Source of the DNA: Vitreoscilla stercoraria DSM 513
Lineage (GTDB): Bacteria; Pseudomonadota; Gammaproteobacteria; Burkholderiales; Neisseriaceae
Direction: 5' to 3'
DNA: 64,000 nucleotides
Assembly (NCBI RefSeq): GCF_000382305.1
Contig: NZ_KB908019.1
Coordinates: forward strand, 1-64,000
Part shown: positions 7,616-16,722 of the stretch, piece by piece
Numbering within the stretch: the first letter of the stretch is position 1
Layout: every line of letters begins with the position of its first letter
Program-made: the position numbers and the translations under genes
The notes under the pieces: model-generated
Database searches by the model: none
What the model saw: the letters and a program-made list of their open reading frames with translations, nothing else
Told to the model about the DNA's origin: nothing

Positions 7616-9292
7616 ATGTTGACATACATCCCTCCTGAGAAGCGCCCTGAAAGCAAACCCACAGAAAAACCTTGGGTTTTGCTGTTGTTGGCATTTGTGT
7701 GGCTGTGGCCAGGCATCATCGATCACGATTTATGGAAGCCGCATGAATTTGAATTGCATGCGGCAGTGCAGTCGGTATTGTATCAAGGACAGTTTTGGGC
7801 ACCGGTGGTGGCAGGACAGCCTTATGTGGAGCAGCCACCTTTGTATGTTTGGGTAGGCAGCTTGTTTCAGAGTGTTTTTTCCCCGTGGCTATTGAGTGAA
7901 TTCACAGCCATTCGTTTAACCACCGTTTTATTCATGGCGATTGGCTTGGCTTGTGCTGGTGGTGCGGGTCGCCACTTGCTTGGTCGCCGCCATGGGCGCA
8001 GTGTGGTGTTGATTTTGATTGGCTGTGTCGGCTTGTTGCTAGCAGGTCATCGTATGGATACATGGGCAATCACATTTGCGGGTTTTGCTTTGAGTCTATA
8101 CGCCATGACGCGTGCCAATGACCACACTGCTTTGGCAGGATTTGGTTTGGCATTGGGCTGGGTGTTGGTATTTTTATCGTCCAGCTTGAGTGAATTGCTA
8201 TTGGTGATGTTGATTGCCATCAGCATGTTGGTTTTTGCGCGTTGGCGCAGCCGCCGCTATATGGTCATTTTGGCCATGGCCGCGATGATGGCCATTCCGA
8301 TGATTACCATTTGGCCTTATGCTTTGTATCAAAGTCACCCTGAAGTATTTCAATTGTGGTGGGAGCGCTATGCTTTTGGTGGTTTTGGCGGATGGAAATA
8401 CAACTTTTTGGCGCATGAGTTTGGCTATTATGCAACGGTAGCATTGTGGTATGTGTTTCCTGCATGGCCTTTGGCGGTTTGGACGTTTATGAACCGCAGC
8501 AAGGTGTCACATCGAGTGTGGCAAGTTTGTGGTATCTGGTTATTGGTCGGTGTATTGTGGTTGGCGTTGATGCGCGAAACGTATACTGAAAATGCATTGA
8601 TTTTATTGTTGCCTTTGGCGATATTGGGTGCGGCACAATTAGACTCTTTGCGTCGCGGTGCAGTGGCGTTTTTGAATTGGTTTGGCGTAATGTTGTTTGG
8701 CATGCTCGCCATATTTTTATGGTTGGGCTTTTTTGCCATGAATTTCGGTTGGCCGACTAAACTGGCTGAACGAGCAGCATATTTTAGCCCATATTATCAG
8801 CCTGACTTTGACTATTTCCCAATGATTATCGCGTTTTTATTCACAGTATTGTGGATTTGGGCTGTGACACGCAAACACATGCGAGGTCGTCAAGCAGTGA
8901 CCAATTGGGCAGCAGGCATGACCTTAAGTTGGAGTTTGCTGATGACTTTGTTCTTACCATGGATTGATGCGGCTAAAAGTTATCGGCCTGTTGTGGAACA
9001 ATTTCAGGCTGCTTTGCATCCGAATACCGCAGCGCGTTTGGTGTCTGGGCAAGATTGTTTGTACATTGATGCCCAAGAAAATCGCATAGCATGGTTGGCT
9101 TGGGAAGCATACAGTGATGTTAAAATCACGATGGATGAGCAGCAAAATTGCCAATACCGTTTGGTGGTTTTGAGCCAAACTCAACAAAATAACTTGAAGC
9201 AGTGGGAAGTCGTTTGGCGAGGTCACCGCCCACGCGAAGACTATGAACATTTTGTATTGCTGCAAAAGCAGCAATTTGAAGCATTATTTTAA
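7616..9292 (+). CDS. ArnT/PMT-type membrane glycosyltransferase
   Basis: Integral inner-membrane protein of 558 residues with about ten or more hydrophobic segments. It carries the family's first-loop signature: DHDLWKPHEFELHAAV with acidic residues, then GQPYVEQPPLYVWVGSLF. This places it with GT-C fold, PMT_2/ArnT-like enzymes that move a sugar from an undecaprenyl-phosphate carrier to an acceptor at the outer face of the membrane. A C-terminal soluble part of roughly 100 residues follows the last membrane segment. The start at 7616 has GAGGTGG upstream. It lies 12 bases before mtaD, so the two may be cotranscribed. The donor sugar and acceptor (lipid A, pilin or glycan) cannot be read from the sequence. 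Confidence 0.82.
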   Translation: MLTYIPPEKRPESKPTEKPWVLLLLAFVWLWPGIIDHDLWKPHEFELHAAVQSVLYQGQFWAPVVAGQPYVEQPPLYVWVGSLFQSVFSPWLLSEFTAIRLTTVLFMAIGLACAGGAGRHLLGRRHGRSVVLILIGCVGLLLAGHRMDTWAITFAGFALSLYAMTRANDHTALAGFGLALGWVLVFLSSSLSELLLVMLIAISMLVFARWRSRRYMVILAMAAMMAIPMITIWPYALYQSHPEVFQLWWERYAFGGFGGWKYNFLAHEFGYYATVALWYVFPAWPLAVWTFMNRSKVSHRVWQVCGIWLLVGVLWLALMRETYTENALILLLPLAILGAAQLDSLRRGAVAFLNWFGVMLFGMLAIFLWLGFFAMNFGWPTKLAERAAYFSPYYQPDFDYFPMIIAFLFTVLWIWAVTRKHMRGRQAVTNWAAGMTLSWSLLMTLFLPWIDAAKSYRPVVEQFQAALHPNTAARLVSGQDCLYIDAQENRIAWLAWEAYSDVKITMDEQQNCQYRLVVLSQTQQNNLKQWEVVWRGHRPREDYEHFVLLQKQQFEALF

Positions 9293-9304
9293 AAAGGAAG
9301 CAGT

Positions 9305-10615
9305 ATGAGCCGTACGACTTTGATTCATGCAGGTTGGATCATTCCTATGAGCGATGAGCCTGTGGTGTTGCGCAATCAGGTTTTGGTATTAAAAGACCAT
9401 CAAATTGATGCCATTGTCACGCCTGAACAAGCGCAAGACATGATTGCCGATGAAGTATTGCAATTGCCTAATCATGTGTTGATGCCCGGTTTAGTGAATT
9501 TACATGGTCACAGCGCGATGACTTTGCTGCGTGGTTTTGCCGATGATTTGGATTTGATGGATTGGTTGAATAACCACATTTGGCCAGCGGAAGGCAAACA
9601 CGTCAGTGATGAGTTTGTGTATGATGGTTCGGTGTTGGCGATGGCGGAAATGTTGCTCGGTGGCACAACGACCATTAACGACATGTATTTTTACCATGAT
9701 GCAGTCGCTCGTGCGGGCTTGAAAACAGGCATGCGTACGATGGTCGGTTGTTCTATTTTGGAGTTTCCAACCAATTATGCGCAAAATGCCGATGAATACA
9801 TCAGCAAATCTTTACAGGACGCCCAAGCTTATCAAAATGAAGAGTTGATTAACTTTGTTTGGGCACCGCATGCGCCTTACACGGTGTCAGATGAAACATT
9901 CAAACGTGTGGTGGCGTTGGCAGAAGAACACGATTGGTTGATTCATTGCCACATTCATGAAACTGCTTTTGAAGTGGAAGACTCAGTCAAACAACATGGC
10001 AAGCGTCCATTGCAACGTTTGGATGAATTGGGCGTGTTAAGCCCACGTTTGATTGCGGCACACATGGTGCATACCAATGAAGAAGAAATGGCATTGGTGG
10101 CTAAGCGTGGCATCAGCATTGCGCACAATCCAGCTTCTAATATGAAATTGGCATCTGGTTTTGCGCCGATTCAAGCGATGTTGGATGCGGGTGTCAATGT
10201 GGGATTGGGCACTGATGGCGCAGCGTCTAACAATAAATTGGATATGTTTGCCGACATGCGTTTGGGTGCATTGATTGCCAAAGGCAGCACGCGCAAACCA
10301 ACCGATGTCAAAGCATATGACATGTTGAAAATGGCGACCATTAATGGTGCCAAAGCCTTACATTTGGATGACAAAGTTGGCACTTTGCAAGCCGGCAAAC
10401 AAGCCGATATGATTGCAGTGGATTTGTCTGCGTTGGCGACTCAGCCTGTGTTCGATCCGATTTCACATTTGGTGTATGCGGCAGACCGTTCGCAAGTGTC
10501 ACATGTTTGGATTAATGGCGAGCATTTGGTGGCAGAGGGTGAATTGACTCGTTTGAATCAAGCTGACTTATTGGCCAATGCACAACACTGGCAACAAAAA
10601 ATTGCCGCAGGCTAA
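9305..10615 (+). CDS. mtaD: 5-methylthioadenosine / S-adenosylhomocysteine deaminase (TRZ/ATZ family)
   Basis: Amidohydrolase of 436 residues that deaminates adenosine-type purine nucleosides such as S-adenosylhomocysteine and methylthioadenosine. Metal-binding elements are present: NLHGHSAM near residue 68, PHAPYTVS, HCHIHETAFE, AAHMVH and GLGTDGAASNN, where the last Asp is the catalytic base. The ATG at 9305 follows AAAAAGGAAG. A DUS (TTACAGGACGC at 9812-9822) is embedded in the coding region, where it encodes Leu-Gln-Asp-Ala. The exact substrate preference is inferred from family resemblance. Confidence 0.9.
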   Translation: MSRTTLIHAGWIIPMSDEPVVLRNQVLVLKDHQIDAIVTPEQAQDMIADEVLQLPNHVLMPGLVNLHGHSAMTLLRGFADDLDLMDWLNNHIWPAEGKHVSDEFVYDGSVLAMAEMLLGGTTTINDMYFYHDAVARAGLKTGMRTMVGCSILEFPTNYAQNADEYISKSLQDAQAYQNEELINFVWAPHAPYTVSDETFKRVVALAEEHDWLIHCHIHETAFEVEDSVKQHGKRPLQRLDELGVLSPRLIAAHMVHTNEEEMALVAKRGISIAHNPASNMKLASGFAPIQAMLDAGVNVGLGTDGAASNNKLDMFADMRLGALIAKGSTRKPTDVKAYDMLKMATINGAKALHLDDKVGTLQAGKQADMIAVDLSALATQPVFDPISHLVYAADRSQVSHVWINGEHLVAEGELTRLNQADLLANAQHWQQKIAAG

Positions 10616-10640
10616 TGGTATTACAGGACGCTTGAAATAC

Positions 10641-10670
10641 AAAAACCGCTCTTTAAAAGAGCGGTTTTTT
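10641..10670. terminator. bidirectional terminator between mtaD and fimV
   Basis: The stem AAAAACCGCTCTT / AAGAGCGGTTTTTT has an A-run on one side and a T-run on the other, so it can serve the two convergent genes. A single DUS sits next to it at 10621-10633. Confidence 0.9.
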
Positions 10671-10683
10671 GATACAACGTGTT

Positions 10684-13600
10684 TTATAAACTATTGAACA
10701 AATTTTGTGCACGTTTGGAATAGGTTTCACTGCCGCTTTCAATTAAATCAATCAAAATCTCTCGTGCAGCGTCAGATTCGCCCAAATCCGAGTACATTTG
10801 CGCCAATTCCCATTTGGCTGAATACGTATGTTCCATATTGTTCAAATAGGCATCTTTGTCCACGATAGGTGGTGCTGTTTCAATCATGGCCAAAGGTGCT
10901 GGGATGGATGGCGATGTGGTTGGTGTCACACTTGGTTCTATCAATGCCAAATCAGGGGCTTCTTGGAACAATTCGCTGTTAAAAGCAGAATCCAAGTCCA
11001 AATCTAAGCCCAAACTATCCAGGCTGGATGAGGTTGCAGTGTTGGTACCATTCAATGTCTCTGTGATATGGCTAGCATCCTGTAAACTGGTATCGCTTGG
11101 CATATCCAAATCAAATGACAAGTCAAAATCGTCTAATGAAATGTCTTCAGAAGCCTGTTGATTGGCGTTATTTTGAGTGTTGATAAGCTCAGACAAATCA
11201 AATGATTCTAATTCTTCTAATGCCAAGGCAATGTCAGTATCACTGGTGGTTGCGGCAGTGGTTTCTGTTTCCAATGATAAAGCAAAATCATCCAAAGAGA
11301 ATGTGTTGCTAGATGCTGCCGTGGTATCCATCATATCAACAGCATCAACATCTAAAGTCAATTCAAAATCATCTAAATTGAATTCATCTTGAGATGTGGT
11401 GTTAGCGTTGGCATTGTCATCCAAGTTTAAATTATCTAAAGTAAGACCCATGCTCGATACCGCTTGTGCATTAGCAGGCACACTGAATGACAAATCAAAA
11501 TCTTCGATAGACAAGGATTCTGAAATCTCAGGCTCTGGTGTGGCAACAGTCTCTTTGGGCGTGTTTATCTCATCGTTGGATGGGAAATCAAACTGATGAG
11601 AGACAATGTCTGGGGTCGCAGTCGGTGCAGGCTGAGAGCTCGGCTCTATGGCTGGATTCAACTCATCCAGATTCAAACCATCTAAACTTAAATCAAAGTC
11701 TAAATCGCTGGCTTCATGCTCGGTCAATGATGTCGATTCTGATGTATCGACATCTAAAGACAAAATACTGTCATGAACAGGTAGCTCAATGGTGTTGTCA
11801 GGTGCAGCCAAATCGTTTGCGTCTGTTTGTAATAATGCATCCAAATCCAATGCCGCTGCATCGGAAATAGGGTCTGCCGCTTGTATGGTTGGTATATCGG
11901 CAATAGCATTTTCATCATCAAGGCTGAGGCTGCCAAAATCAAAAGCATCTTCTGCTTCTGGCAATGCATTAATTGGTTGTTCAGCATGTTCTTCTGTTGG
12001 CAAACCAAAGTCACCTGTACCTGCCCATGCTTGGGTAGGGCGATCAGATTTAGCCGGTGGCGTATCAATACTGAAATCTTTGAAATCATGTACAGAGAAT
12101 TCAGGCGAAGCAGCTTGTTCTACTTTGGTCGCTAATTCAGGAAAATCAGATGTTGTGGGAGCCGCTTCAGTTTCTTCGGCACCCAGTAACGTATCGAAAG
12201 TATCATCGGTTTTTAACAAATCATCGAAGTTTAAACCGCTAAACGAATCATCAAAAGCCAATTGATTGTGTTCTGACTCCAATGAAATGCTGCTGAATTT
12301 GCTGACAAAATCATCATCTTCTGTATTGGCAATACTGGCATCATTTGATGTGTGGTCTTCGACCTGATTATCAGACTCACTGAACAATTCATCTAAATTG
12401 AGTGCAAAGTGATCATCTATTGCAGAATCTGACCCCGCTTCTACTTTTGGCATGTTTGTAGCAGTGATTTCTTCAGGTAGGTCTAATTCATCAAATGATA
12501 AATTTGCTACGGGCTCAGCCTCTGCTACGACGGCAGTTGTTACCGCCAATGCAGCTGCCGCCACAGGTATTTTAGCTGATGGTGTTTCGGTAGCGATGGT
12601 ATCTAAATTGAAATCAAAGTTAATGTCATTGATGTCTTCTTGGCTTAAAGTCAAACCTGCATTGGCAGCTGTGGTACTGTCAAAATTAATATCAGATGTT
12701 TTACTTAAGCTTGGTTTGGCAGAAGCCGCGGCTTGGAAATCATCTTCAAAGTCTAAATCATTTAAGGACGGTATTTTGGCAATAGGCGCAGCCGTTTGAG
12801 CGATTTCACTCAAACTGTCTAAGCTGCTAACATCAAAATTACTTAAGTCAAAATCATCTAATGCTGGCGCTGAAGTTGGTTGGTTGGTCGGTGCAGATTG
12901 GGCTGCTGCAATTTGTGGTGTGTTGTTTAAGTTTTCAAAACTACTTAAATCAAAATCGCCCAAATCAAATTCATCTGCAGCAGGCGCAGCAGTCGGTCGG
13001 GTGGTTGGTGCTGATTGTTCTGTTGTATGTTGTGGGGCATCGTTTGATTTTTCAAAACTACTTAAATCAAAATCGCCTAAGTCAAATTCATCCGCCACAG
13101 GTGCCGCAGTTGGTCGGGTGGTTGGTGCCGATTGTTCTGTTGTAATTTGAGGGACATCGTTTGATTTTTCGAAACTGCTTAAATCAAAATTGTCCAAATC
13201 AAATTCATCCGCGACAGGTGCGGCAGTCGGTTTGCTTGTTGGCGCAGCGTGGGCCACTGCAATTTGAGGTGTATCGTTTAAGCTTTCAAAGCTGCTCAAG
13301 TCAAAATCACCCAAATCGAACTCATCAGCTGCAGGCGCAGTCGTTGGTTTAATCGTAGGCGCTGGTTGCGCCATCGCCGTTTTAGGTAAGTCGCCTAAAT
13401 CATTTAAAGTATCTAGATTGAAATCATCATTGAAGTCGTCAAATGAAGCATTGCTGTGATGGCTGGTTTGGTTGGTACTCTTGTCAAAATTGAGAGCGGC
13501 ACTTGGTTGGGCAAAGCTGTTTGTATTTTTTAAAACATCGTCTAAATCAAAATTTAAGTTGGTATCAGCGTGTTGTTGATTGGTGAAATTTTGAATAGGT

Positions 13601-15585
13601 GCAGGCGTTTGATCACCAAAGCCATTTTGTTGTAATAAACTGTCTAATTCATTGAGGTCAAAACCACCTAAATCATCGTTTTGATGAGTTTGAGTTGGGG
13701 CCGCTGTAGGCGCAGAGCTAGATGGATGAGGTTTAAATACTTGGTCTAAATCGTCTAAATTAAAGTCATCCAATTCAGGTGCAACAGTGGCGTCTGGATG
13801 AGCAAATTGCGCCAAATCTTCTGCGCTTGGCATGAAGTCGTTGTCAAATGAGTTGGTCGCGTAGGTGGCACCCACTGCGGCTGCGCCAATAACGGTTGAA
13901 CCAGCAATGACTTTAGGGGCGATTGTTGGTTGCGCTGTGGCTTGATGCAAGGTTTCATCGCTGTCTGCATCAAAGCTGTCAAAAGCATTTAAAGCATCTA
14001 ATTCAGCTGAGGACAGATTATTACTATCATTGCCTTGGGTGTCTTTCTTATCTGTGGACGCCTCATCCAAGTCAAATTGGATATCACCATCATCATGATG
14101 GTCATCTCCGCCATCTGGGTCATTGTTGGATTTTTGTTGGCGTTTTTTTAATAAGAAGAAAACCAATAATAAAGTAATCAAACCACCTGCCAAATATGGC
14201 AAGTATTGCATAATCAAATCTAAAAGCTCAGGTTCTGGCTCAGGCTCTGGTAATGGTTTTTTAGGTTTTGGCTTGATGACAGGCTCAGTCGCAACAGCAG
14301 AAGCAACAACCGCAGAGGCAGTAGCTTCAGAAGCGGCCACTTGCGGAGCAGAGGCTGGCATCGGTATTGGCGCAGATGCAGCTTGTGCAATATCTGCTGC
14401 GGCTTTTTTCTCGGCATCGGCAGCAGCTTGCTTATCAATATTGGCAGTATCAGCCGCTTTTTTGTCAGCTGCCGCTTGCGCTTCTGCCGCCGCTTTTTTC
14501 TCTGCTTCAATAGCGGCTTTTTTGGCCGCCTCTGCTTCTGCCAACTCTTGTGCTAGTTTTTGTTCTAATTGTTTTTTCTGCGTTTCTAATTCAGCCAATT
14601 GTTTTTTGATGGCTTGAACATCATCTCCTGAAGCATTGGCTGCTTGAGCAGCAACGCTTGCGCTTGCTACGGTAGCAACGGCTGCGGTGGCTGCAATTTT
14701 ATTGGTACTCGAAGCTATGGCTGCTTTAGGCATGCGACCTGTTGCCAATAAGTGCATGTCTTGTGCTGATGGAATATTTAAAGTGGCATCACCATACAAT
14801 AAGTTTGGATTTTTATTGCGGAAAGCTTGCGGATTGGCACGCAATAAGGCATTGACTGTTTGTGCAGTACTTAAGCCTTGTGGTTGGAAACGACTGGCAA
14901 TAGCGTGAATATTATCGTTAGGCTGTACTTTGTATTGCTCTGCTGCCGCTACACGCGCTGAACGTATGGTGGGTGTTTTAACTGGCTGAGCGTGCTGACG
15001 ATTGTTTTGAATGGTGCGTTTGTTGACGCGAGGCATTTCAGCAGCAGGTTTTTTAGCTTTTACTGTGACTGCGGCTTCATCGACTTTGGTACTGGTCGCT
15101 TGCGGCGTATTTTGGCTGCTTGAATTGCTTTCAGTTGTGTTTGGTTTGGGTGGCATGGTCACTTGCGCATTGTTGGCCGCTGTCGTTGGTACAGCTGGAA
15201 TGGCTTTATTGGCGTTGACTTGTGCCGATTGATGTGCGCTGTCTTTAGGATCGATAATGGCTGAGTAATGGCGGCTTTGCGTGCCTGCCTGAATACTCAA
15301 ACGCATTACAGGGTCATTAATGGGTGTCTTAGAGCGCAAGTGAATGACTGCCGAATCACCTTGCTTGCTCACACGAGCGGAAACCGGTGCGCCAGATATT
15401 TTGACAGACGAAGGTGATTTTAAAATCTCTTGAGCCGTAGGACCAGTCACGACAATGCTGCCATTAAAGCGCTCACCTAAATGAGACTGTACGTTCAAGT
15501 TGTTCATAGAGGCCATGGCTGCTGTAGAACTGCTTGCTACCAATAAGCCTGCTACTAGTTTTAGATTCATATTCGATTTAGACAT
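10684..15585 (-). CDS. fimV: FimV/TspA-family LysM protein
   Basis: Very large (1633 residues) inner-membrane protein of the FimV/HubP family; the meningococcal relative is TspA. In Pseudomonas and Vibrio these proteins are polar hubs that promote type IV pilus assembly, twitching and chromosome or flagellar polarity. Order of parts: signal peptide (about 1-26), FimV N-terminal domain (VQSHLGERFNGSI), a LysM peptidoglycan-binding module (about 217-276, YKVQPNDNIHAIASRF), an Ala/Lys/Glu-rich coiled coil (about 320-400), a Pro-Glu linker, one membrane helix (about 462-482), then some 1100 acidic residues. The C-terminal FimV motif (about 1585-1633, MEHTYSAKWELAQMYSDLGE) resembles a TPR. The cytoplasmic part repeats DEFDLGDFDLSSFE-type blocks, five of them as a regular 39-residue tandem array. 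Confidence 0.93.
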   Translation of the reverse strand: MSKSNMNLKLVAGLLVASSSTAAMASMNNLNVQSHLGERFNGSIVVTGPTAQEILKSPSSVKISGAPVSARVSKQGDSAVIHLRSKTPINDPVMRLSIQAGTQSRHYSAIIDPKDSAHQSAQVNANKAIPAVPTTAANNAQVTMPPKPNTTESNSSSQNTPQATSTKVDEAAVTVKAKKPAAEMPRVNKRTIQNNRQHAQPVKTPTIRSARVAAAEQYKVQPNDNIHAIASRFQPQGLSTAQTVNALLRANPQAFRNKNPNLLYGDATLNIPSAQDMHLLATGRMPKAAIASSTNKIAATAAVATVASASVAAQAANASGDDVQAIKKQLAELETQKKQLEQKLAQELAEAEAAKKAAIEAEKKAAAEAQAAADKKAADTANIDKQAAADAEKKAAADIAQAASAPIPMPASAPQVAASEATASAVVASAVATEPVIKPKPKKPLPEPEPEPELLDLIMQYLPYLAGGLITLLLVFFLLKKRQQKSNNDPDGGDDHHDDGDIQFDLDEASTDKKDTQGNDSNNLSSAELDALNAFDSFDADSDETLHQATAQPTIAPKVIAGSTVIGAAAVGATYATNSFDNDFMPSAEDLAQFAHPDATVAPELDDFNLDDLDQVFKPHPSSSAPTAAPTQTHQNDDLGGFDLNELDSLLQQNGFGDQTPAPIQNFTNQQHADTNLNFDLDDVLKNTNSFAQPSAALNFDKSTNQTSHHSNASFDDFNDDFNLDTLNDLGDLPKTAMAQPAPTIKPTTAPAADEFDLGDFDLSSFESLNDTPQIAVAHAAPTSKPTAAPVADEFDLDNFDLSSFEKSNDVPQITTEQSAPTTRPTAAPVADEFDLGDFDLSSFEKSNDAPQHTTEQSAPTTRPTAAPAADEFDLGDFDLSSFENLNNTPQIAAAQSAPTNQPTSAPALDDFDLSNFDVSSLDSLSEIAQTAAPIAKIPSLNDLDFEDDFQAAASAKPSLSKTSDINFDSTTAANAGLTLSQEDINDINFDFNLDTIATETPSAKIPVAAAALAVTTAVVAEAEPVANLSFDELDLPEEITATNMPKVEAGSDSAIDDHFALNLDELFSESDNQVEDHTSNDASIANTEDDDFVSKFSSISLESEHNQLAFDDSFSGLNFDDLLKTDDTFDTLLGAEETEAAPTTSDFPELATKVEQAASPEFSVHDFKDFSIDTPPAKSDRPTQAWAGTGDFGLPTEEHAEQPINALPEAEDAFDFGSLSLDDENAIADIPTIQAADPISDAAALDLDALLQTDANDLAAPDNTIELPVHDSILSLDVDTSESTSLTEHEASDLDFDLSLDGLNLDELNPAIEPSSQPAPTATPDIVSHQFDFPSNDEINTPKETVATPEPEISESLSIEDFDLSFSVPANAQAVSSMGLTLDNLNLDDNANANTTSQDEFNLDDFELTLDVDAVDMMDTTAASSNTFSLDDFALSLETETTAATTSDTDIALALEELESFDLSELINTQNNANQQASEDISLDDFDLSFDLDMPSDTSLQDASHITETLNGTNTATSSSLDSLGLDLDLDSAFNSELFQEAPDLALIEPSVTPTTSPSIPAPLAMIETAPPIVDKDAYLNNMEHTYSAKWELAQMYSDLGESDAAREILIDLIESGSETYSKRAQNLFNSL
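12795..13375 (-). repeat. five 117-bp tandem repeats inside fimV
   Basis: Units of 117 bp (39 residues, containing APTTRPTAAP, DEFDLGDFDLSSFE and a TEQS or AAQS linker) repeat about five times. Equivalent points lie near 12878, 12995, 13112, 13229 and 13346. The two central copies are nearly identical and the outer ones are diverged. The unit length is a multiple of three, so gain or loss of copies keeps the frame. Confidence 0.85.
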
Positions 15586-16150
15586 AATCCCTCAGTCATC
15601 GTATCTATACATCGGTTTGAGTACGTTCAATAATGGCAACAAGCCATTGTGAACGCCTTACAAATATCAGTGATAGTTTAACGTATATTTATTATTGGTA
15701 TGTTAGCTTAACATCAATCTACAATGAAACGCTGATTGCTTCATGCTTTACGCTAAAAATGCAGCTTGATTGCCACTGTATAACAGAATTTTTGTTCCTA
15801 AAATACCACAGTGTTATGCCTACATTATATGCTTTTGGAGTGAGGCATGGGTAACAAGTTTCTTAAGAGGATGGATTTGAATGGCTTGTGGGAGAAAGCT
15901 TATAGATGATTGATGTCATCAATATGGGTTATTAAAAGGATAAATGGATAGTGATTAAATATTCTTTCAGGCCGCTTATTGCTTTGTAGAGACAGTCATT
16001 GCAAAGTGTTTTGTGGTGTATTTTGGACAGATTAGATGCATCTGATACTTTTAACTCACAACAAAACTGCGATACTATCGAGGTTTTGTAAGCTCGTGTG
16101 CTGAAAATGGTCAGACATGATTTACAGCAGTTTATACAAAGGATAGAACC
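15586..16150. other. 565-bp intergenic region upstream of fimV and yciI
   Basis: The region separates two divergent genes and should hold both promoters. I see no convincing coding sequence or RNA. A lone copy of the minor DUS form, TTCAGGCCGCTT, lies at 15966-15977. TACTAT at 16073-16078 might be a -10 box for yciI, without a clear -35 partner. Confidence 0.4.
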
Positions 16151-16438
16151 ATGTTGTACATGATTTTGGCAACAGATGTAGATGACAGTACAGCGTTGCG
16201 TCAAGAACACCGCCCAGCACATTTGGCTCGTTTGGAACAAATGAAGGCGGATGGTCGCTTGTTGTTGGCAGGTCCAACCCCTTATCCTGAACAAGAAGGT
16301 GTTTCAGGCAGCTTGATTGTGGCTGAGTTTGAGACTTTGGATGCTGCCGAAGAATGGGCGAGCCAAGATCCATTTGCTTTGAATGGCATTTATACAGAAG
16401 TGTTGATTAAACCATTTCGTGTGACGTTAGAAAAATGA
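16151..16438 (+). CDS. yciI: YciI family protein
   Basis: Small protein of 95 residues starting MLYMILATDVDDSTALRQEHRPAHLARLEQ. It shows the YciI/YCII fold pattern, with an RPAHLARL helix carrying the conserved His, DGRLLLAGPTPY, SLIVAEFETLDAAEEWASQDPF and a final beta strand. The family is a ferredoxin-like dimer of uncertain enzymatic function. AAGGA lies seven bases before the ATG at 16151. It overlaps bolA by four bases (ATGA), so the two are translationally coupled, and bolA in turn overlaps the next gene. Confidence 0.9.
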   Translation: MLYMILATDVDDSTALRQEHRPAHLARLEQMKADGRLLLAGPTPYPEQEGVSGSLIVAEFETLDAAEEWASQDPFALNGIYTEVLIKPFRVTLEK

Positions 16439-16722
16439 GCTTAGTGACTGAGATTGAACAACGTTTGCAGGTGTTAAAACCATTGGTATGCGTGTGTGAT
16501 GATGAAAGTCATCACCATGTTGGACATGCAGGTAACAATGGTGGTGGACATTATGCTTTGTTGATTGTCAGTGAAGCATTTGAAGGTGTGAGCCGTATTG
16601 AGCGTCAACGCATGGTGAATGCACCGTTACAGGATTTATTCCCTGTTCAAATACATGCTTTGAGTATTCGTGCTTTGAGCGTGGCGCAATGGCAAGAACT
16701 ACAACAGAAAGATTCTAAATGA
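16435..16722 (+). CDS. bolA: BolA family protein
   Basis: BolA protein of 95 residues. Features are IEQRLQVLKPLVCVCDDESHHHVGHAGNNGGGHYALLIVS, the SRIERQRMVNAPLQDL helix with the conserved Arg-Gln-Arg pattern, and IHALSIRALS at the C-terminal strand. BolA proteins bind [2Fe-2S] clusters together with monothiol glutaredoxins and influence envelope and morphology genes. The conserved histidine of IHALSI and the ligand-region His cluster are present. It overlaps yciI and the downstream ppiC-like gene by four bases each, forming a tight operon. Confidence 0.92.
   Translation: MSLVTEIEQRLQVLKPLVCVCDDESHHHVGHAGNNGGGHYALLIVSEAFEGVSRIERQRMVNAPLQDLFPVQIHALSIRALSVAQWQELQQKDSK

Noticed and set aside
11789..12265. 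Long plus-strand frames opposite fimV (also 14123-14617, 12452-12799)
   Set aside because: They are mirror frames of the acidic, Ala/Ser/Asp-rich fimV repeats, with repetitive Ser/Lys/Asn composition, no ribosome binding sites and no family resemblance.
15633..15854. 73-codon frame upstream of fimV
   Set aside because: No ribosome binding site and non-protein-like composition; it lies in the expected promoter region.
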